Below, piece by piece: positions 28,001-36,251 of a stretch of DNA of 41,121 nucleotides. The DNA is from Clostridia bacterium. GTDB lineage: Bacteria > Bacillota > Clostridia > Oscillospirales > CAG-272. The notes beneath the pieces are model-generated. The model did no database searches. It had not been told where the DNA came from and worked only from the letters and a program-made list of their open reading frames with translations. Within the stretch, counting starts at the first letter, position 1; the number at the start of each line of letters is the position of its first letter. The translations under genes and the position numbers were made by a program. The DNA lies in the NCBI GenBank assembly GCA_017407225.1, contig JAFQWY010000159.1, positions 1 to 41,121 on the forward strand, in the 5' to 3' direction.

Positions 28001-29239
28001 ATGACAAAACGGATACGGATATTCTTGTTTCTTGCAGTACTGTTTCTCGTGGGAGTGGTTGTGTTTCTTGTGTTCTTCCGTCCCATGGTGATTCCCGGGA
28101 AAAACAGCGGAGAACCGACCGGCGGAGAGATTTCAGTACAAACCCAGTTCCCGGTGTATGATAAAAGCTGTGACCATGTGACACTGGTGATCGAGAACAA
28201 TTCCGGAGATGCAGCGGAATTCGGAAGACCGTGGAAGATGGAGAAAAAGGTGCTTGGGCAGTGGTCGGAGGTTCCGTTCGGTGAGATTGCCTTTACTTCC
28301 GAGGCGATCTGGCTGAAGGACGGCGGATCATGGGCGCAGAACTGCCATCTGACTCATTTCATCGGTTCCATCGGCGACGGCAGTTACCGGATCGTGAAGG
28401 AAATCGGCGATGGTACATATTACGCGGAATTTGAAATCGGTACATCTGTGATCACGGCAGAGACTCCTTACGGTCACGAAAAACTGGAGAATCTGTCCCT
28501 GACTCCCGATGTGATTCCCGTATCCAACGCAGTATATATCGAGAACGGAGATCTGCACAACGGAGATCAGCTGACGGAATTTCTCGGAGCATGGAATGTC
28601 CATGGTATGGGATACCAGCTCCGCAGCGCATACTGTGGTGATGAAGGACAGGTTGTCATAGAGGATGTGACGATCCTTGACGACGACAAAATCCTGTGGC
28701 AGTGCGACACCCGGCGTGCGCCGAACGGCACCGTCACACAGAAATACTACAGCAATATCGTCACGGACGGAGAGCGCCTGTATCTGTCCGACTGGAACGA
28801 ATACCGCGGCGACGGGAGCGAGAGGGTTCTGCTGAATTTCAGTCTGCCCGGCAATACATCCAATGAGGCAGTAAAGATTATCGGGGAATATACCACACGG
28901 AACGTAATCCTGTACCGCTGGTCGGAGGACGGAACCTTTGCCGGCGGGATTCACGATATTGGTCTGAGCCTGAGCCACTACCCGGTGACCGGCGGATCCA
29001 TGGGCAGTATGATTGAGATTACCCGCAAGAATCTTCCGGATCCCGATAACTTTGTGTACGAGGATCTGCAGTGGACGAAGGACAACGCGCTGATGGTGAT
29101 GGTGCGGACGGATCCTCTGCTCTCATCCCCCGAATACTACTACGAATTCATCGACGGCGCCACAGGTGAGCGTATTTCCTATACATCTTCCTCTTACCGC
29201 TACCAGTGGGCTGACGGGGAAATCATCATTCCCGAATAA
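28001..29239 (+). CDS. Membrane-anchored extracytoplasmic protein of unknown function with Ig-like domain
   Basis: A 412-residue protein with an N-terminal hydrophobic helix (residues about 6-27, FLFLAVLFLVGVVVFLVFF) that could be a signal anchor; the remainder is predicted outside the cell. Residues about 45-145 look like a bacterial Ig-like domain of the Big_14 type. The segment on non-ideal pairs, HVTLVIENNSGDAAEFGRPW, then WLKDGGSWAQNCHL and GDGSYRIVKEI, fits that pattern, though I cannot run a profile search. The C-terminal part is beta-rich and unrecognised. ATG 28001 follows AGGAGGTG. Alone between two terminators, hence its own unit, but no clear promoter was found. Possibly a surface sensor or stress protein; no function claimed. 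Confidence 0.75.
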   Translation: MTKRIRIFLFLAVLFLVGVVVFLVFFRPMVIPGKNSGEPTGGEISVQTQFPVYDKSCDHVTLVIENNSGDAAEFGRPWKMEKKVLGQWSEVPFGEIAFTSEAIWLKDGGSWAQNCHLTHFIGSIGDGSYRIVKEIGDGTYYAEFEIGTSVITAETPYGHEKLENLSLTPDVIPVSNAVYIENGDLHNGDQLTEFLGAWNVHGMGYQLRSAYCGDEGQVVIEDVTILDDDKILWQCDTRRAPNGTVTQKYYSNIVTDGERLYLSDWNEYRGDGSERVLLNFSLPGNTSNEAVKIIGEYTTRNVILYRWSEDGTFAGGIHDIGLSLSHYPVTGGSMGSMIEITRKNLPDPDNFVYEDLQWTKDNALMVMVRTDPLLSSPEYYYEFIDGATGERISYTSSSYRYQWADGEIIIPE

Positions 29240-29251
29240 TCCCGGAACACA

Positions 29252-29290
29252 AAAAAGATACGGCGTGAGAAATCATACCGTATCTTTTTC
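29252..29290. terminator. Bidirectional terminator between convergent genes
   Basis: AAAAAGATACGG (29252-29263) pairs with CCGTATCTTTTT (29278-29289), 12 bp with a 14-nt loop and T/A tracts on both sides. It lies between the plus-strand unknown protein and the minus-strand trmO gene. Confidence 0.92.
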
Positions 29291-29294
29291 TTCA

Positions 29295-29993
29295 TTATTT
29301 CAGTCTGTCGATGCCGCGCACCGTCAGGAGTCCGCTGTCCACGGTGAACTGTACTTCAAATCCCGCATAGGGAAAGCCGTAGATCCGCTCCGGGTCATTC
29401 TGATAGGACGGACGGGGATCTTCCTTCAGCAGTGCGATGAGACCGTCACGCTTGTCTGCAGGAAGTTTTGCGAGAAGTTCATCGGAAATCTCCACTTCCA
29501 CCCGCTCGCCGGTCACATCCGCGGAAAATCCGCCCAGTGCATCCGGCTGACAGTCCGCGTGGGGAAGGTAGGGCTTGATGTCGTACACGGGCGTGCCGTC
29601 CATCATGTCAATCCCCGAGACATGAATCACCGCACCGTCGGCTGTTCCGTATTCTACCGATTCCAGCTTCACGCAGGACAGCCCGATGGGATTGGGGCGG
29701 TTGGGGGAACGTGTTGCGAATACACCCATCCGACGGTTTCCGCCGAGGCGGGGAGGACGTACGGTGGGAGACCATTTGCGTTCAGATCCGGCAGAGGCAA
29801 AGGCACCGGAAAAGCCCCAGATGATCCAGAGGTGGGAGTAGCCCTCCAGTCCCCGCAGAGCATCGGGATTGCGGTATTCCTTCTCGAATACAATGGTACC
29901 CGTCAGCTCCGGGACAATGCCGCTCTGACGGGGAAGGCCGAACTTATCCGGGAAATCCGTACGGACATGAGCGATGGTTTCAAGCTTCATCAT
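29295..29993 (-). CDS. trmO: tRNA (N6-threonylcarbamoyladenosine-37) N6-methyltransferase TrmO
   Basis: The TsaA/TrmO family methylates t6A37 to m6t6A37 in some tRNAs with SAM. The 232-residue protein starts with the beta-barrel domain signature (LETIAHVRTDFPDKFGLPRQ, GYSHLWIIWGF, RRMGVFATRSPNRPNPIGLS), highly conserved in the family, then a C-terminal segment that ends with RPSYQNDPERIYGFPYAGFE. The start has two consecutive ATG codons (29993 and 29990) behind GAGGTGG. It begins 5 nt after the stop of the membrane protein upstream, so translation is probably coupled. TsaD-like proteins that relate to the t6A substrate also occur nearby (31162), but that gene is a paralogue. Confidence 0.88.
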   Translation of the reverse strand: MMKLETIAHVRTDFPDKFGLPRQSGIVPELTGTIVFEKEYRNPDALRGLEGYSHLWIIWGFSGAFASAGSERKWSPTVRPPRLGGNRRMGVFATRSPNRPNPIGLSCVKLESVEYGTADGAVIHVSGIDMMDGTPVYDIKPYLPHADCQPDALGGFSADVTGERVEVEISDELLAKLPADKRDGLIALLKEDPRPSYQNDPERIYGFPYAGFEVQFTVDSGLLTVRGIDRLK

Positions 29994-29998
29994 CCACC

Positions 29999-30439
29999 TC
30001 AGCCGCCGAATTTCGGCTTGTAATCGTCGTTTTCAAACTTGTTTGTGTAATCCTGCTTCTGATTCCTCAGATCGGCAGTCAGCCAGCGGTATACCAGAAC
30101 GATGGTCATAACCAATGCATAGGCAAAGGTATATACCAGCCAGACGGTCAGCACAGAGCCTTCATAACCGCCCATCAAACCGAAGAAGAGCCAGAATCCG
30201 ATGTATGTACCGATGTAATGCAGAATCAGCCGGAGAGGGAACACCAGCAGATCCGAGAAGAGAAAACGGTTGGCCAGTCCCAGCAGGAAGGAGAACAGCA
30301 GCAGACCGAGAACCATGGCTGCGGTGGGAATCCATGCGGAGTTCACCGAATATCCAAGGAGATAAACAGCCGTGACGGAAAAAGTATAGAATATGCATCC
30401 TTCCGTGAATGCGTTCTTCAGAAATTGCAGTTTATTCAA
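29999..30439 (-). CDS. Small four-helix membrane protein, DUF3021-like
   Basis: A 146-residue protein with four predicted membrane helices (for example AAMVLGLLLFSFLLGLA, ILHYIGTYIGFWLFFGL, TVWLVYTFAYALVMTIVLVY) and a charged tail that ends DDYKPKFGG. Size and helix pattern match DUF3021, a family of unknown function often linked to LytTR regulators, but no such regulator is here. I choose TTG at 30439 because CGGAGG lies 6 nt upstream; the open frame continues farther upstream (to 30751) but through sequence without a ribosome binding site and across the nusB promoter. trmO follows almost directly. A possible extended -10 (TGG-TATTCT, hexamer at 30477-30472) precedes it. Confidence 0.65.
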   Translation of the reverse strand: MNKLQFLKNAFTEGCIFYTFSVTAVYLLGYSVNSAWIPTAAMVLGLLLFSFLLGLANRFLFSDLLVFPLRLILHYIGTYIGFWLFFGLMGGYEGSVLTVWLVYTFAYALVMTIVLVYRWLTADLRNQKQDYTNKFENDDYKPKFGG

Positions 30440-30641
30440 GAGAATCCTCCGGAAATCGTTTGATTTGAAATAGAATACCATAAATTCATGAAGAGGCATG
30501 GTGTTTTGTTTGAACGGCTTCTGAAATGAATCTGAACATTTAATGAACAGCCGGAAGCGGAAAATCAATGGCCTTCCGGGAAAAGCTGTATGGACTGACT
30601 GAATAATGAATATTTTCGATGAATAAATGCCGGCATATCCA

Positions 30642-30670
30642 TTGACATATTCAGGGGAAAGATGTATAAT
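30642..30670 (+). promoter_or_regulatory. Consensus promoter of the nusB operon
   Basis: Perfect housekeeping promoter: TTGACA (30642-30647), 17-nt spacer, TATAAT (30665-30670), about 65 nt ahead of nusB. A second TATAAT at 30687-30692 has no -35. The 295-nt gap between the divergent genes also holds a stem CCGGAAG/CTTCCGG (30551-30579) with a 15-nt loop and otherwise nothing recognisable. Confidence 0.9.
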
Positions 30671-30734
30671 AATACTGACTATGCAGTATAATGCGGAAAC
30701 ATCAGCATCATGAAGAATATATAGGAGTTCAACC

Positions 30735-31169
30735 ATGTCCGACAAGCCCAAGCTTTCCAGACACGCAGCGCGTGAAATCGTATTCCAGCTTCTTTTCGCA
30801 AGAGAATTTGACCGTGAAGCAGACGCGCTGGAGTTTTATGACAACCACGCTGACAACAGCGAAATCGAATATAACGATTACATCAGAGAGACTTTCCTGG
30901 GCGTATGCGGAAAGCAGCCCGAGCTGGATCCCGTCATCGAAGGCGCATCCATCAAGTGGAAGATGTCCAGAATGTCCACGGCAACCCGTTCCGTACTCCG
31001 TCTTGCGGTTTACGAAATGACTTACACCGAAGTTCCCGCGAAAGTGGTTCTCAACGAAGCGGTGGAAATCATCAAGACCTTTGACGACGAAAACGCACCT
31101 GCGTTCGTCAACGGTATCCTCAACAAGATTGCCCGCGACATCAGCAAGATCGGCACCGAAAATGCGTGA
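30735..31169 (+). CDS. nusB: Transcription antitermination factor NusB
   Basis: RNA-binding partner of NusE (S10) in the antitermination complex that acts on rRNA operons. The 144-residue all-helical protein has the family start SRHAAREIVFQLLFAREF and the conserved C-terminal blocks RMSTATRSVLRLAVYEM, VVLNEAVEIIKTF and FVNGILNKIARD. ATG 30735 follows AGGAG. First gene downstream of a consensus promoter, followed by an 8-nt overlap with the next gene. Placing nusB at the head of the xseA-xseB-ispA operon is standard in Firmicutes. Confidence 0.95.
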   Translation: MSDKPKLSRHAAREIVFQLLFAREFDREADALEFYDNHADNSEIEYNDYIRETFLGVCGKQPELDPVIEGASIKWKMSRMSTATRSVLRLAVYEMTYTEVPAKVVLNEAVEIIKTFDDENAPAFVNGILNKIARDISKIGTENA

Positions 31170-32145
31170 CTGTCTCTTTCTGGGAATCGACACCAGCAAC
31201 TACACAACCTCCGCCGCGATCTGTGACGGGGAAGGAAATGTCCTTCTCAACGCCAAAGTTCCGCTTCCCGTCAAGGAGGGCGAACGTGGGCTGAGACAGA
31301 GCGACGCGGTGTTCCATCATGTGAAAAACCTGCCGGAAGCATCCCGGGAAGTGGGCAGAATCATGGATGAAAACCGTGATAAACACCTCATCTCCGTCGG
31401 ATGCTCCGCCACTCCCCGGGACAACGACGGCTCCTATATGCCGTGCTTCCTCTCCGGACTGGCAGCGGCCGAAATGACTGCGAACGTGTACGGCGTCCCC
31501 GTGGTGAAGCTGTCACATCAGGCCGGGCACATCATGGCGGCGCTGACCTCTGCCTGTGTCAACTCCGGTACGGACCGGGACGGCATCATGAATGAGAAAT
31601 TCATAGCGTTCCATGTATCCGGCGGCACCACCGACGTGCTTCTGTGCGAACCCGACGAAAAGAGGATTTTCCGCATCACCCGGATCGGCGGCACAAAGGA
31701 TATCAACGGCGGTCAGGCCATCGACAGAACCGGCGTGCGGATGGGTCTTGCGTTCCCCTGCGGTGCGGAGATGGACAAAGCCGCACTGACGTACGAAGGG
31801 AAGCTGAACAGACCCCGGATTTCCGTCAAGGATACATGGTGCAATCTGTCCGGTCTGGAAAACAAGGCGGCGCAGCGCTACGGGGAGACGGGAAGCATCC
31901 CCGAAACCTCCGCCTACACCCTTGATTTCATCGGAAAAACTCTCGAGAAAATCACGCAGAACGCGCTTCTGCAGTACGGGGCTATGCCCGTGATCTACGC
32001 CGGCGGCGTCATGAGTTCCCAGTACATCCGCCGGACTTTACAGAAATACGGAATGTTCGCCGATGCCGGGTATTCTTCCGACAACGCGGCGGGAATCGCA
32101 CTTCTCGCCAGAGAATATCACAGGCGCGGCATACCGACAGAATGA
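31162..32145 (+). CDS. TsaD/Kae1-family (peptidase M22-like) paralogue
   Basis: A 327-residue member of the ASKHA fold that includes TsaD, the enzyme that transfers threonylcarbamoyl to tRNA. It opens LGIDTSNYTTSAAICD, like TsaD, and has a metal-binding motif of the HxxxH kind, SHQAGH (His119, His123), but TsaD itself usually reads HMEGH and has other conserved residues that are not seen here. GGTTDVLL and the C-terminal YAGGVMSSQYIRR and SSDNAAGIALLA nucleotide-binding elements are present. I therefore call a clostridial paralogue and not tsaD. The ATG at 31162 lies within nusB (8-nt overlap), and its own stop overlaps the xseA start by 4 nt. Likely tightly coupled in translation. Its activity is unknown. 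Confidence 0.8.
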   Translation: MRDCLFLGIDTSNYTTSAAICDGEGNVLLNAKVPLPVKEGERGLRQSDAVFHHVKNLPEASREVGRIMDENRDKHLISVGCSATPRDNDGSYMPCFLSGLAAAEMTANVYGVPVVKLSHQAGHIMAALTSACVNSGTDRDGIMNEKFIAFHVSGGTTDVLLCEPDEKRIFRITRIGGTKDINGGQAIDRTGVRMGLAFPCGAEMDKAALTYEGKLNRPRISVKDTWCNLSGLENKAAQRYGETGSIPETSAYTLDFIGKTLEKITQNALLQYGAMPVIYAGGVMSSQYIRRTLQKYGMFADAGYSSDNAAGIALLAREYHRRGIPTE

Positions 32146-33389
32146 ATAACCAGATCAATCTTCAAACACCCGAAAAATTTCCCGGCGCACTGACGGTCAC
32201 TCAGCTGAACGAATACGTCAAGCGAATCATCGACGGCACGCCCCAGCTGAACAACGTATACGTCAAAGGGGAAATTTCCAATTTCAAAAATCATTACAGC
32301 ACCGGTCATTACTACTTCACCCTGAAGGATGAAGGCGGTCAGCTCCGGTCGGTCATGTTCAAATCTGCGGCGGCGAAGATGCAGTTCATTCCCGAGGACG
32401 GAATGAAGGTCACAGCCCACGGGCGGATTTCGTCGTTTGTCAGGGACGGTACCTACCAGCTCTACTGCGACGCCATGGAACCGGACGGAATCGGTGCCCT
32501 TTATGTTGCCTTTGAACAGCTGAAACGGAAGCTGGAACTGGAAGGACTGTTCGATCCCGCACGGAAGAGGCCCCTGCCGAAGATCCCCACCCGAGTGGGC
32601 ATCATCACCTCCGCAACGGGCGCGGCCATCCGTGATATGATCAACGTGTGCGGACGGCGCTTTCCCTATGCCAGGCTGATTCTGTTCCCGTCGCTGGTAC
32701 AGGGACCCGATGCGCCGCCCCAGCTCATCGCCGGCATGAATTATTTCAATGCGACCAGATCCGTGGATGTCATCATCATCGGACGGGGCGGCGGATCCAT
32801 TGAAGACCTGTGGGCATTCAACGACGAAGGACTTGCCAGAGCTGTAGCAGCATCGAGAATCCCCGTCATTTCAGCGGTAGGGCATGAAACCGACTTTACC
32901 ATCTGCGACTTTGTGGCTGACAGACGTGCGCCCACACCGTCGGCAGCAGCGGAGCTTGCGGTACCCGACACAGCGGAGCTGAAGCGGAAAATTTCCAATA
33001 TCATCACCAGAGAAGCGGACGTTATCGGTGCCATGCTGAGACTGCGCCGTGAAAAGCTGGAATCTCTCGCAAATTCCCGCGCCATGACCGATCCCGGAAA
33101 TCTCATCGAGGACAAGCGGATTCTGCTGGATCATCTCTCCGACAGACTGCGGCTTGCGGAAGACCGGGACCTGCAGATGAAAAAAGCGGAAATGGCGGCG
33201 GCGGCGGGCAAACTGAACGCGCTCAATCCCTTATCCGTTATATCCCGCGGCTACAGTGCCGTATACCGAGAAGACGGTGCGCTGGTGAAGAAAATCGAAG
33301 ACGTTGAGCCGGGCGATAAGGTGGCATTCAAGACCATCGGCGGCGAAGCTCTCTGCACCGTGGACGAAATCAGAAAAAACAACGGGTGA
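32142..33389 (+). CDS. xseA: Exodeoxyribonuclease VII large subunit
   Basis: The catalytic subunit of ExoVII, which degrades single-stranded DNA in both directions. The 415-residue protein has an N-terminal OB fold (TVTQLNEYVKRIID, YVKGEISNFKNHYSTGHYYF), and the catalytic region with VGIITSATGAAIRDMINV, then GRGGGSIEDLWAFNDE and SAVGHETDFTICDFVADRRA, followed by a coiled-coil stretch that binds XseB. ATG 32142 overlaps the previous stop as ATGA. xseB follows immediately, forming the usual pair. Confidence 0.96.
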   Translation: MNNQINLQTPEKFPGALTVTQLNEYVKRIIDGTPQLNNVYVKGEISNFKNHYSTGHYYFTLKDEGGQLRSVMFKSAAAKMQFIPEDGMKVTAHGRISSFVRDGTYQLYCDAMEPDGIGALYVAFEQLKRKLELEGLFDPARKRPLPKIPTRVGIITSATGAAIRDMINVCGRRFPYARLILFPSLVQGPDAPPQLIAGMNYFNATRSVDVIIIGRGGGSIEDLWAFNDEGLARAVAASRIPVISAVGHETDFTICDFVADRRAPTPSAAAELAVPDTAELKRKISNIITREADVIGAMLRLRREKLESLANSRAMTDPGNLIEDKRILLDHLSDRLRLAEDRDLQMKKAEMAAAAGKLNALNPLSVISRGYSAVYREDGALVKKIEDVEPGDKVAFKTIGGEALCTVDEIRKNNG

Positions 33390-33393
33390 CAAC

Positions 33394-33651
33394 ATGAATC
33401 AGAATATAAATATGAATGAAAATAGAATAAATCCGGATGAGATGACCTTCGAGGTTGCCATCGCGCGTCTGGAGGAAATCGTGCGGATGCTGGAAGGCGG
33501 AAGTGCGCCTCTTGACAAATCCCTTGCCATGTTTGAAGAAGGCGTGGCGCTGGTGAAGCTGTGCAATTCACGGCTGGATACGGCAGAACAGAAGGTAAAA
33601 ATCCTGACGAGTGCCGGTGACGGAACCCTCGTGGAAACCGATATGAAATAA
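33394..33651 (+). CDS. xseB: Exodeoxyribonuclease VII small subunit
   Basis: Small helical subunit that wraps around the XseA coiled coil. The core MTFEVAIARLEEIVRMLEGG followed by APLDKSLAMFEEGVALVKLC is diagnostic. With ATG 33394 it is 85 residues; the first 15 residues are Asn-rich and encoded by AT-rich DNA, so a start at ATG 33412 is possible. GGGTGAC ahead of 33394 is only a weak ribosome binding site, consistent with coupling to xseA, whose stop is 5 nt upstream. Confidence 0.93.
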   Translation: MNQNINMNENRINPDEMTFEVAIARLEEIVRMLEGGSAPLDKSLAMFEEGVALVKLCNSRLDTAEQKVKILTSAGDGTLVETDMK

Positions 33652-33662
33652 CGGAGGGAATT

Positions 33663-34559
33663 ATGGAAAACAGAACCTTCGCAGTGGTTGAGAATGCTCT
33701 CCGCATTGCGGCGGAAAAAGTCGAGAGTGCACTGACGGAATACCTTTCCGAGCGTTATGTCGGCGATACCGTTACCGCACAGGCAATGGCATATTCCACC
33801 CTCGGCGGCGGCAAGAGGATCCGCGCTTTTCTGGTGCTGGAATTCGCGAGAATGTTCGGAGCCAGTGAGGAAGCGGCCATGCCCTTCGCCTGTGCGCTGG
33901 AATGCATCCATGCATACTCCCTGATTCACGACGACCTGCCCTGCATGGATGACGATGACCTGAGACGTGGAAAGCCCTCCTGTCATATCCAGTTCGGAGA
34001 AGCCCAGGCGCTTCTGGCAGGAGACGGACTTCTCACCTTTGCCTTTGAACTGTGTGCATCCAATAAATATGTGTCCCACAAATCCGCCCGCCTTGCGGTT
34101 TCCGCGCTTTCCAGTGAAGCCGGAGCCATGGGCATGGTCGGCGGTCAGACACTGGATCTTGCCAACGAAGTGAAGAGTTATGCGGATCTCCGAAAGATTT
34201 ACCTGATGAAGACGGGTGCCCTGATCCGTGCGGCGTGTCTGCTTGGATACTTTGCCGCTACGGACAGACCTCACGAACGCGACATCAAGAACATGAGCCT
34301 GTACGCCGAAGCCATCGGACTGGCGTTCCAGATTCACGATGATATCCTCGATGTAAAGAGCAGCACCGAAATGCTCGGCAAAACCGTTGGCAGCGATGCG
34401 AAAAACGACAAGAAAACCGTACTGGAATTCCTTTCCATGAAAGAAGCGGAAGAAGAGGAAACCCTTCTGACCCTTCTCGCAGTGGAAGCGGTGTCCGATT
34501 ATACCGACAGCGAGCTTCTCTGCAAGCTTGCGATCTGGCTCCTGGCGCGGCAGAAATGA
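33663..34559 (+). CDS. ispA: Geranyl/farnesyl diphosphate synthase
   Basis: Trans-prenyltransferase that joins DMAPP and IPP into farnesyl-PP, the substrate of UppS encoded at 1946. The 298-residue protein shows GGGKRIRAFL, the first Asp-rich motif DDLPCMDDDDLRRG, EAGAMGMVGGQTLD, KTGALI and the second motif FQIHDDILD. ATG 33663 follows CGGAGG. In many Firmicutes dxs comes next, but here tlyA follows with an ATGA overlap, so the first MEP enzyme must be encoded elsewhere. Confidence 0.95.
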   Translation: MENRTFAVVENALRIAAEKVESALTEYLSERYVGDTVTAQAMAYSTLGGGKRIRAFLVLEFARMFGASEEAAMPFACALECIHAYSLIHDDLPCMDDDDLRRGKPSCHIQFGEAQALLAGDGLLTFAFELCASNKYVSHKSARLAVSALSSEAGAMGMVGGQTLDLANEVKSYADLRKIYLMKTGALIRAACLLGYFAATDRPHERDIKNMSLYAEAIGLAFQIHDDILDVKSSTEMLGKTVGSDAKNDKKTVLEFLSMKEAEEEETLLTLLAVEAVSDYTDSELLCKLAIWLLARQK

Positions 34560-35329
34560 GACTTGACGTTTATCTTGCGGAACATCGTCTGGCAAAGAGC
34601 AGAAGCCGCGCATCCTCCCTCATCGAAGGCGGATTTGTAACCGTAAACGGAACCCCCGTCACCAAGGTATCTTATGCCGTAAAAGAAGGTGATTCCGTAC
34701 TCGTCACCGGCGAGGAACACGGATTCGTCGGACGGGGCGGCATGAAGCTGGACGGTGCACTGAACCGGTTCGGACTGGATGCTGCCGGATTTGTCTGTGC
34801 CGACATCGGGGCATCCACTGGCGGATTCACCGACTGCCTGCTGAAGCGCGGAGCTGTGAAAGTCTACGCTGTGGACTCCGGTCACGGTCAGCTGGATGAG
34901 AGTCTTGTGTCCGACAGCCGGGTGGTCAATCTGGAGGGAGTCAATGCACGGTATCTGAACCGGGAACTGATTCCCGAAGCCTGCGGCCTTGCCGTGTGCG
35001 ACCTCAGTTTTATTTCCCAGACGCTGGTGATTCCGGCTGTGCGGCAGATTCTGGGGGATGACGGGCTGTATCTTGCCCTCATCAAGCCCCAGTTTGAATG
35101 CGGCAGGGAAGCTGTCGGCAAGGGCGGTATAGTGAAGGATAAAAAACAGCACACCGCCGCCATCCGGAAGGTGCTTCAGGCCGCTGCGGAAAATGGGCTG
35201 ATGCCAAAGAAAATCATGAAATCCCCCATTCAGGGCGGCGACGGCAATACGGAATTTCTGTTCCTCGCGTCCGTGGGCGGAATTGCAGACGTAACCGAGC
35301 AGGACATCAGGGAGGCTGTCAATGAATAG
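34556..35329 (+). CDS. tlyA: TlyA family rRNA (cytidine-2'-O)-methyltransferase
   Basis: SAM-dependent 2'-O-methyltransferase that in mycobacteria acts on 16S C1409 and 23S C1920; the family also has been called hemolysin A. The 257-residue protein has an N-terminal S4 RNA-binding domain (MRLDVYLAEHRLAKSRSRAS through VNGTPVTKVSYAVKEGD, residues 1-60), and an FtsJ-like methyltransferase domain with motif I ADIGASTGGFTDCLL, and AVDSGHGQLDESL. CDLSFISQTLVIP and LIKPQFECGREAVGKGG complete it. ATG 34556 overlaps ispA by 4 nt, and its end overlaps nadK by 8 nt. Confidence 0.93.
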   Translation: MRLDVYLAEHRLAKSRSRASSLIEGGFVTVNGTPVTKVSYAVKEGDSVLVTGEEHGFVGRGGMKLDGALNRFGLDAAGFVCADIGASTGGFTDCLLKRGAVKVYAVDSGHGQLDESLVSDSRVVNLEGVNARYLNRELIPEACGLAVCDLSFISQTLVIPAVRQILGDDGLYLALIKPQFECGREAVGKGGIVKDKKQHTAAIRKVLQAAAENGLMPKKIMKSPIQGGDGNTEFLFLASVGGIADVTEQDIREAVNE

Positions 35330-36194
35330 AACCGAAACCATCGTCCTGATCCCCAATACATCCAAGAAAATCCCCCATGACCGGATTATTGCCCTGCTGA
35401 ACCGTCTCCGTGACGGCGGATGCCGGGTCTATACTATGCCGGAATTCGTGGACTATCTGTCCTTCGCTGCGGATCTGATCACCGTGATTGACGACCGTGC
35501 GGAGCTGTCCGGGATGCAGGCGGCTCTGGTGCTGGGCGGCGACGGTTCCATCATCGAGGCATCCCATATGCTTCTCGGTGAGAATATCCCCATCATCGGC
35601 ATGAACTTCGGGCATGTAGGCTTCCTTGCGGAAATCGAGATGAGTGAAATGGATCTGATCGACCGGCTTCTGGAAGGGGACTATGAGATCGACGAGAGAA
35701 TGATGCTGGATGCCGCAGTAACCGATGCAGGCGGACGGGTGAGGGGCAGTTTTACCGTCCTGAACGATGTGGTGCTGACCAACGGCCCCGTGGCACGCCT
35801 GATCAAATTCGACGTGTACTGCGATGACTGCAAGGTGGAAACCTGCCGCGCGGACGGGATCATCGCATCCACGCCCACAGGCTCCACGGCGTATTCGCTC
35901 TCGGCAGGCGGTCCGGTGCTCTATCCTCTGCTTGAGGGGATCTGCCTGACTCCTATCTGCCCCCATACGCTGAATTCCAGACCCATCATTTTCCACGGCG
36001 GATCCGTCATCCGTCTGACCGACTTTGCAAACAACAACGCTTCCGTCTACCTCAATGCCGACGGGCGTGACGATATACGCATCAATGAGGGCGACACGGT
36101 GGACATCCGCCGCTCCTCCTACAGAACCCGGCTGATCCGCATCAAAAAGGGCGGCTTCATCGGGGCACTGAACACCAAACTCTCCGACAAGTAA
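35322..36194 (+). CDS. nadK: NAD kinase
   Basis: Phosphorylates NAD to NADP. The 290-residue protein has the GGDG motif (ALVLGGDGSIIEASHML), the following GMNFGHVGFLAEIE, the conserved NDVVLTNG, and STPTGSTAYSLSAGGPVL. Length and order of blocks are typical. The ATG at 35322 lies within tlyA (8-nt overlap), with GGGAGG upstream within the tlyA reading frame as ribosome binding site. NADP production in the same unit as cofactor-dependent biosynthetic genes is the normal Firmicutes arrangement. argR follows after 57 nt. Confidence 0.95.
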   Translation: MNRTETIVLIPNTSKKIPHDRIIALLNRLRDGGCRVYTMPEFVDYLSFAADLITVIDDRAELSGMQAALVLGGDGSIIEASHMLLGENIPIIGMNFGHVGFLAEIEMSEMDLIDRLLEGDYEIDERMMLDAAVTDAGGRVRGSFTVLNDVVLTNGPVARLIKFDVYCDDCKVETCRADGIIASTPTGSTAYSLSAGGPVLYPLLEGICLTPICPHTLNSRPIIFHGGSVIRLTDFANNNASVYLNADGRDDIRINEGDTVDIRRSSYRTRLIRIKKGGFIGALNTKLSDK

Positions 36195-36251
36195 TGGAGC
36201 ACTTGATCTGAACAATAATTTTTATGTCTATACAAGCACGAAAGGATTGCC

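Noticed and set aside
30440-30751. N-terminal extension of the DUF3021-like protein to 30751
   Set aside because: The extension crosses the consensus nusB promoter and has no ribosome binding site; TTG 30439 has CGGAGG at proper spacing.
36195-36251. ARG box before argR
   Set aside because: TGAACAATAATTTTTA matches only one half-site loosely and has no good partner half.
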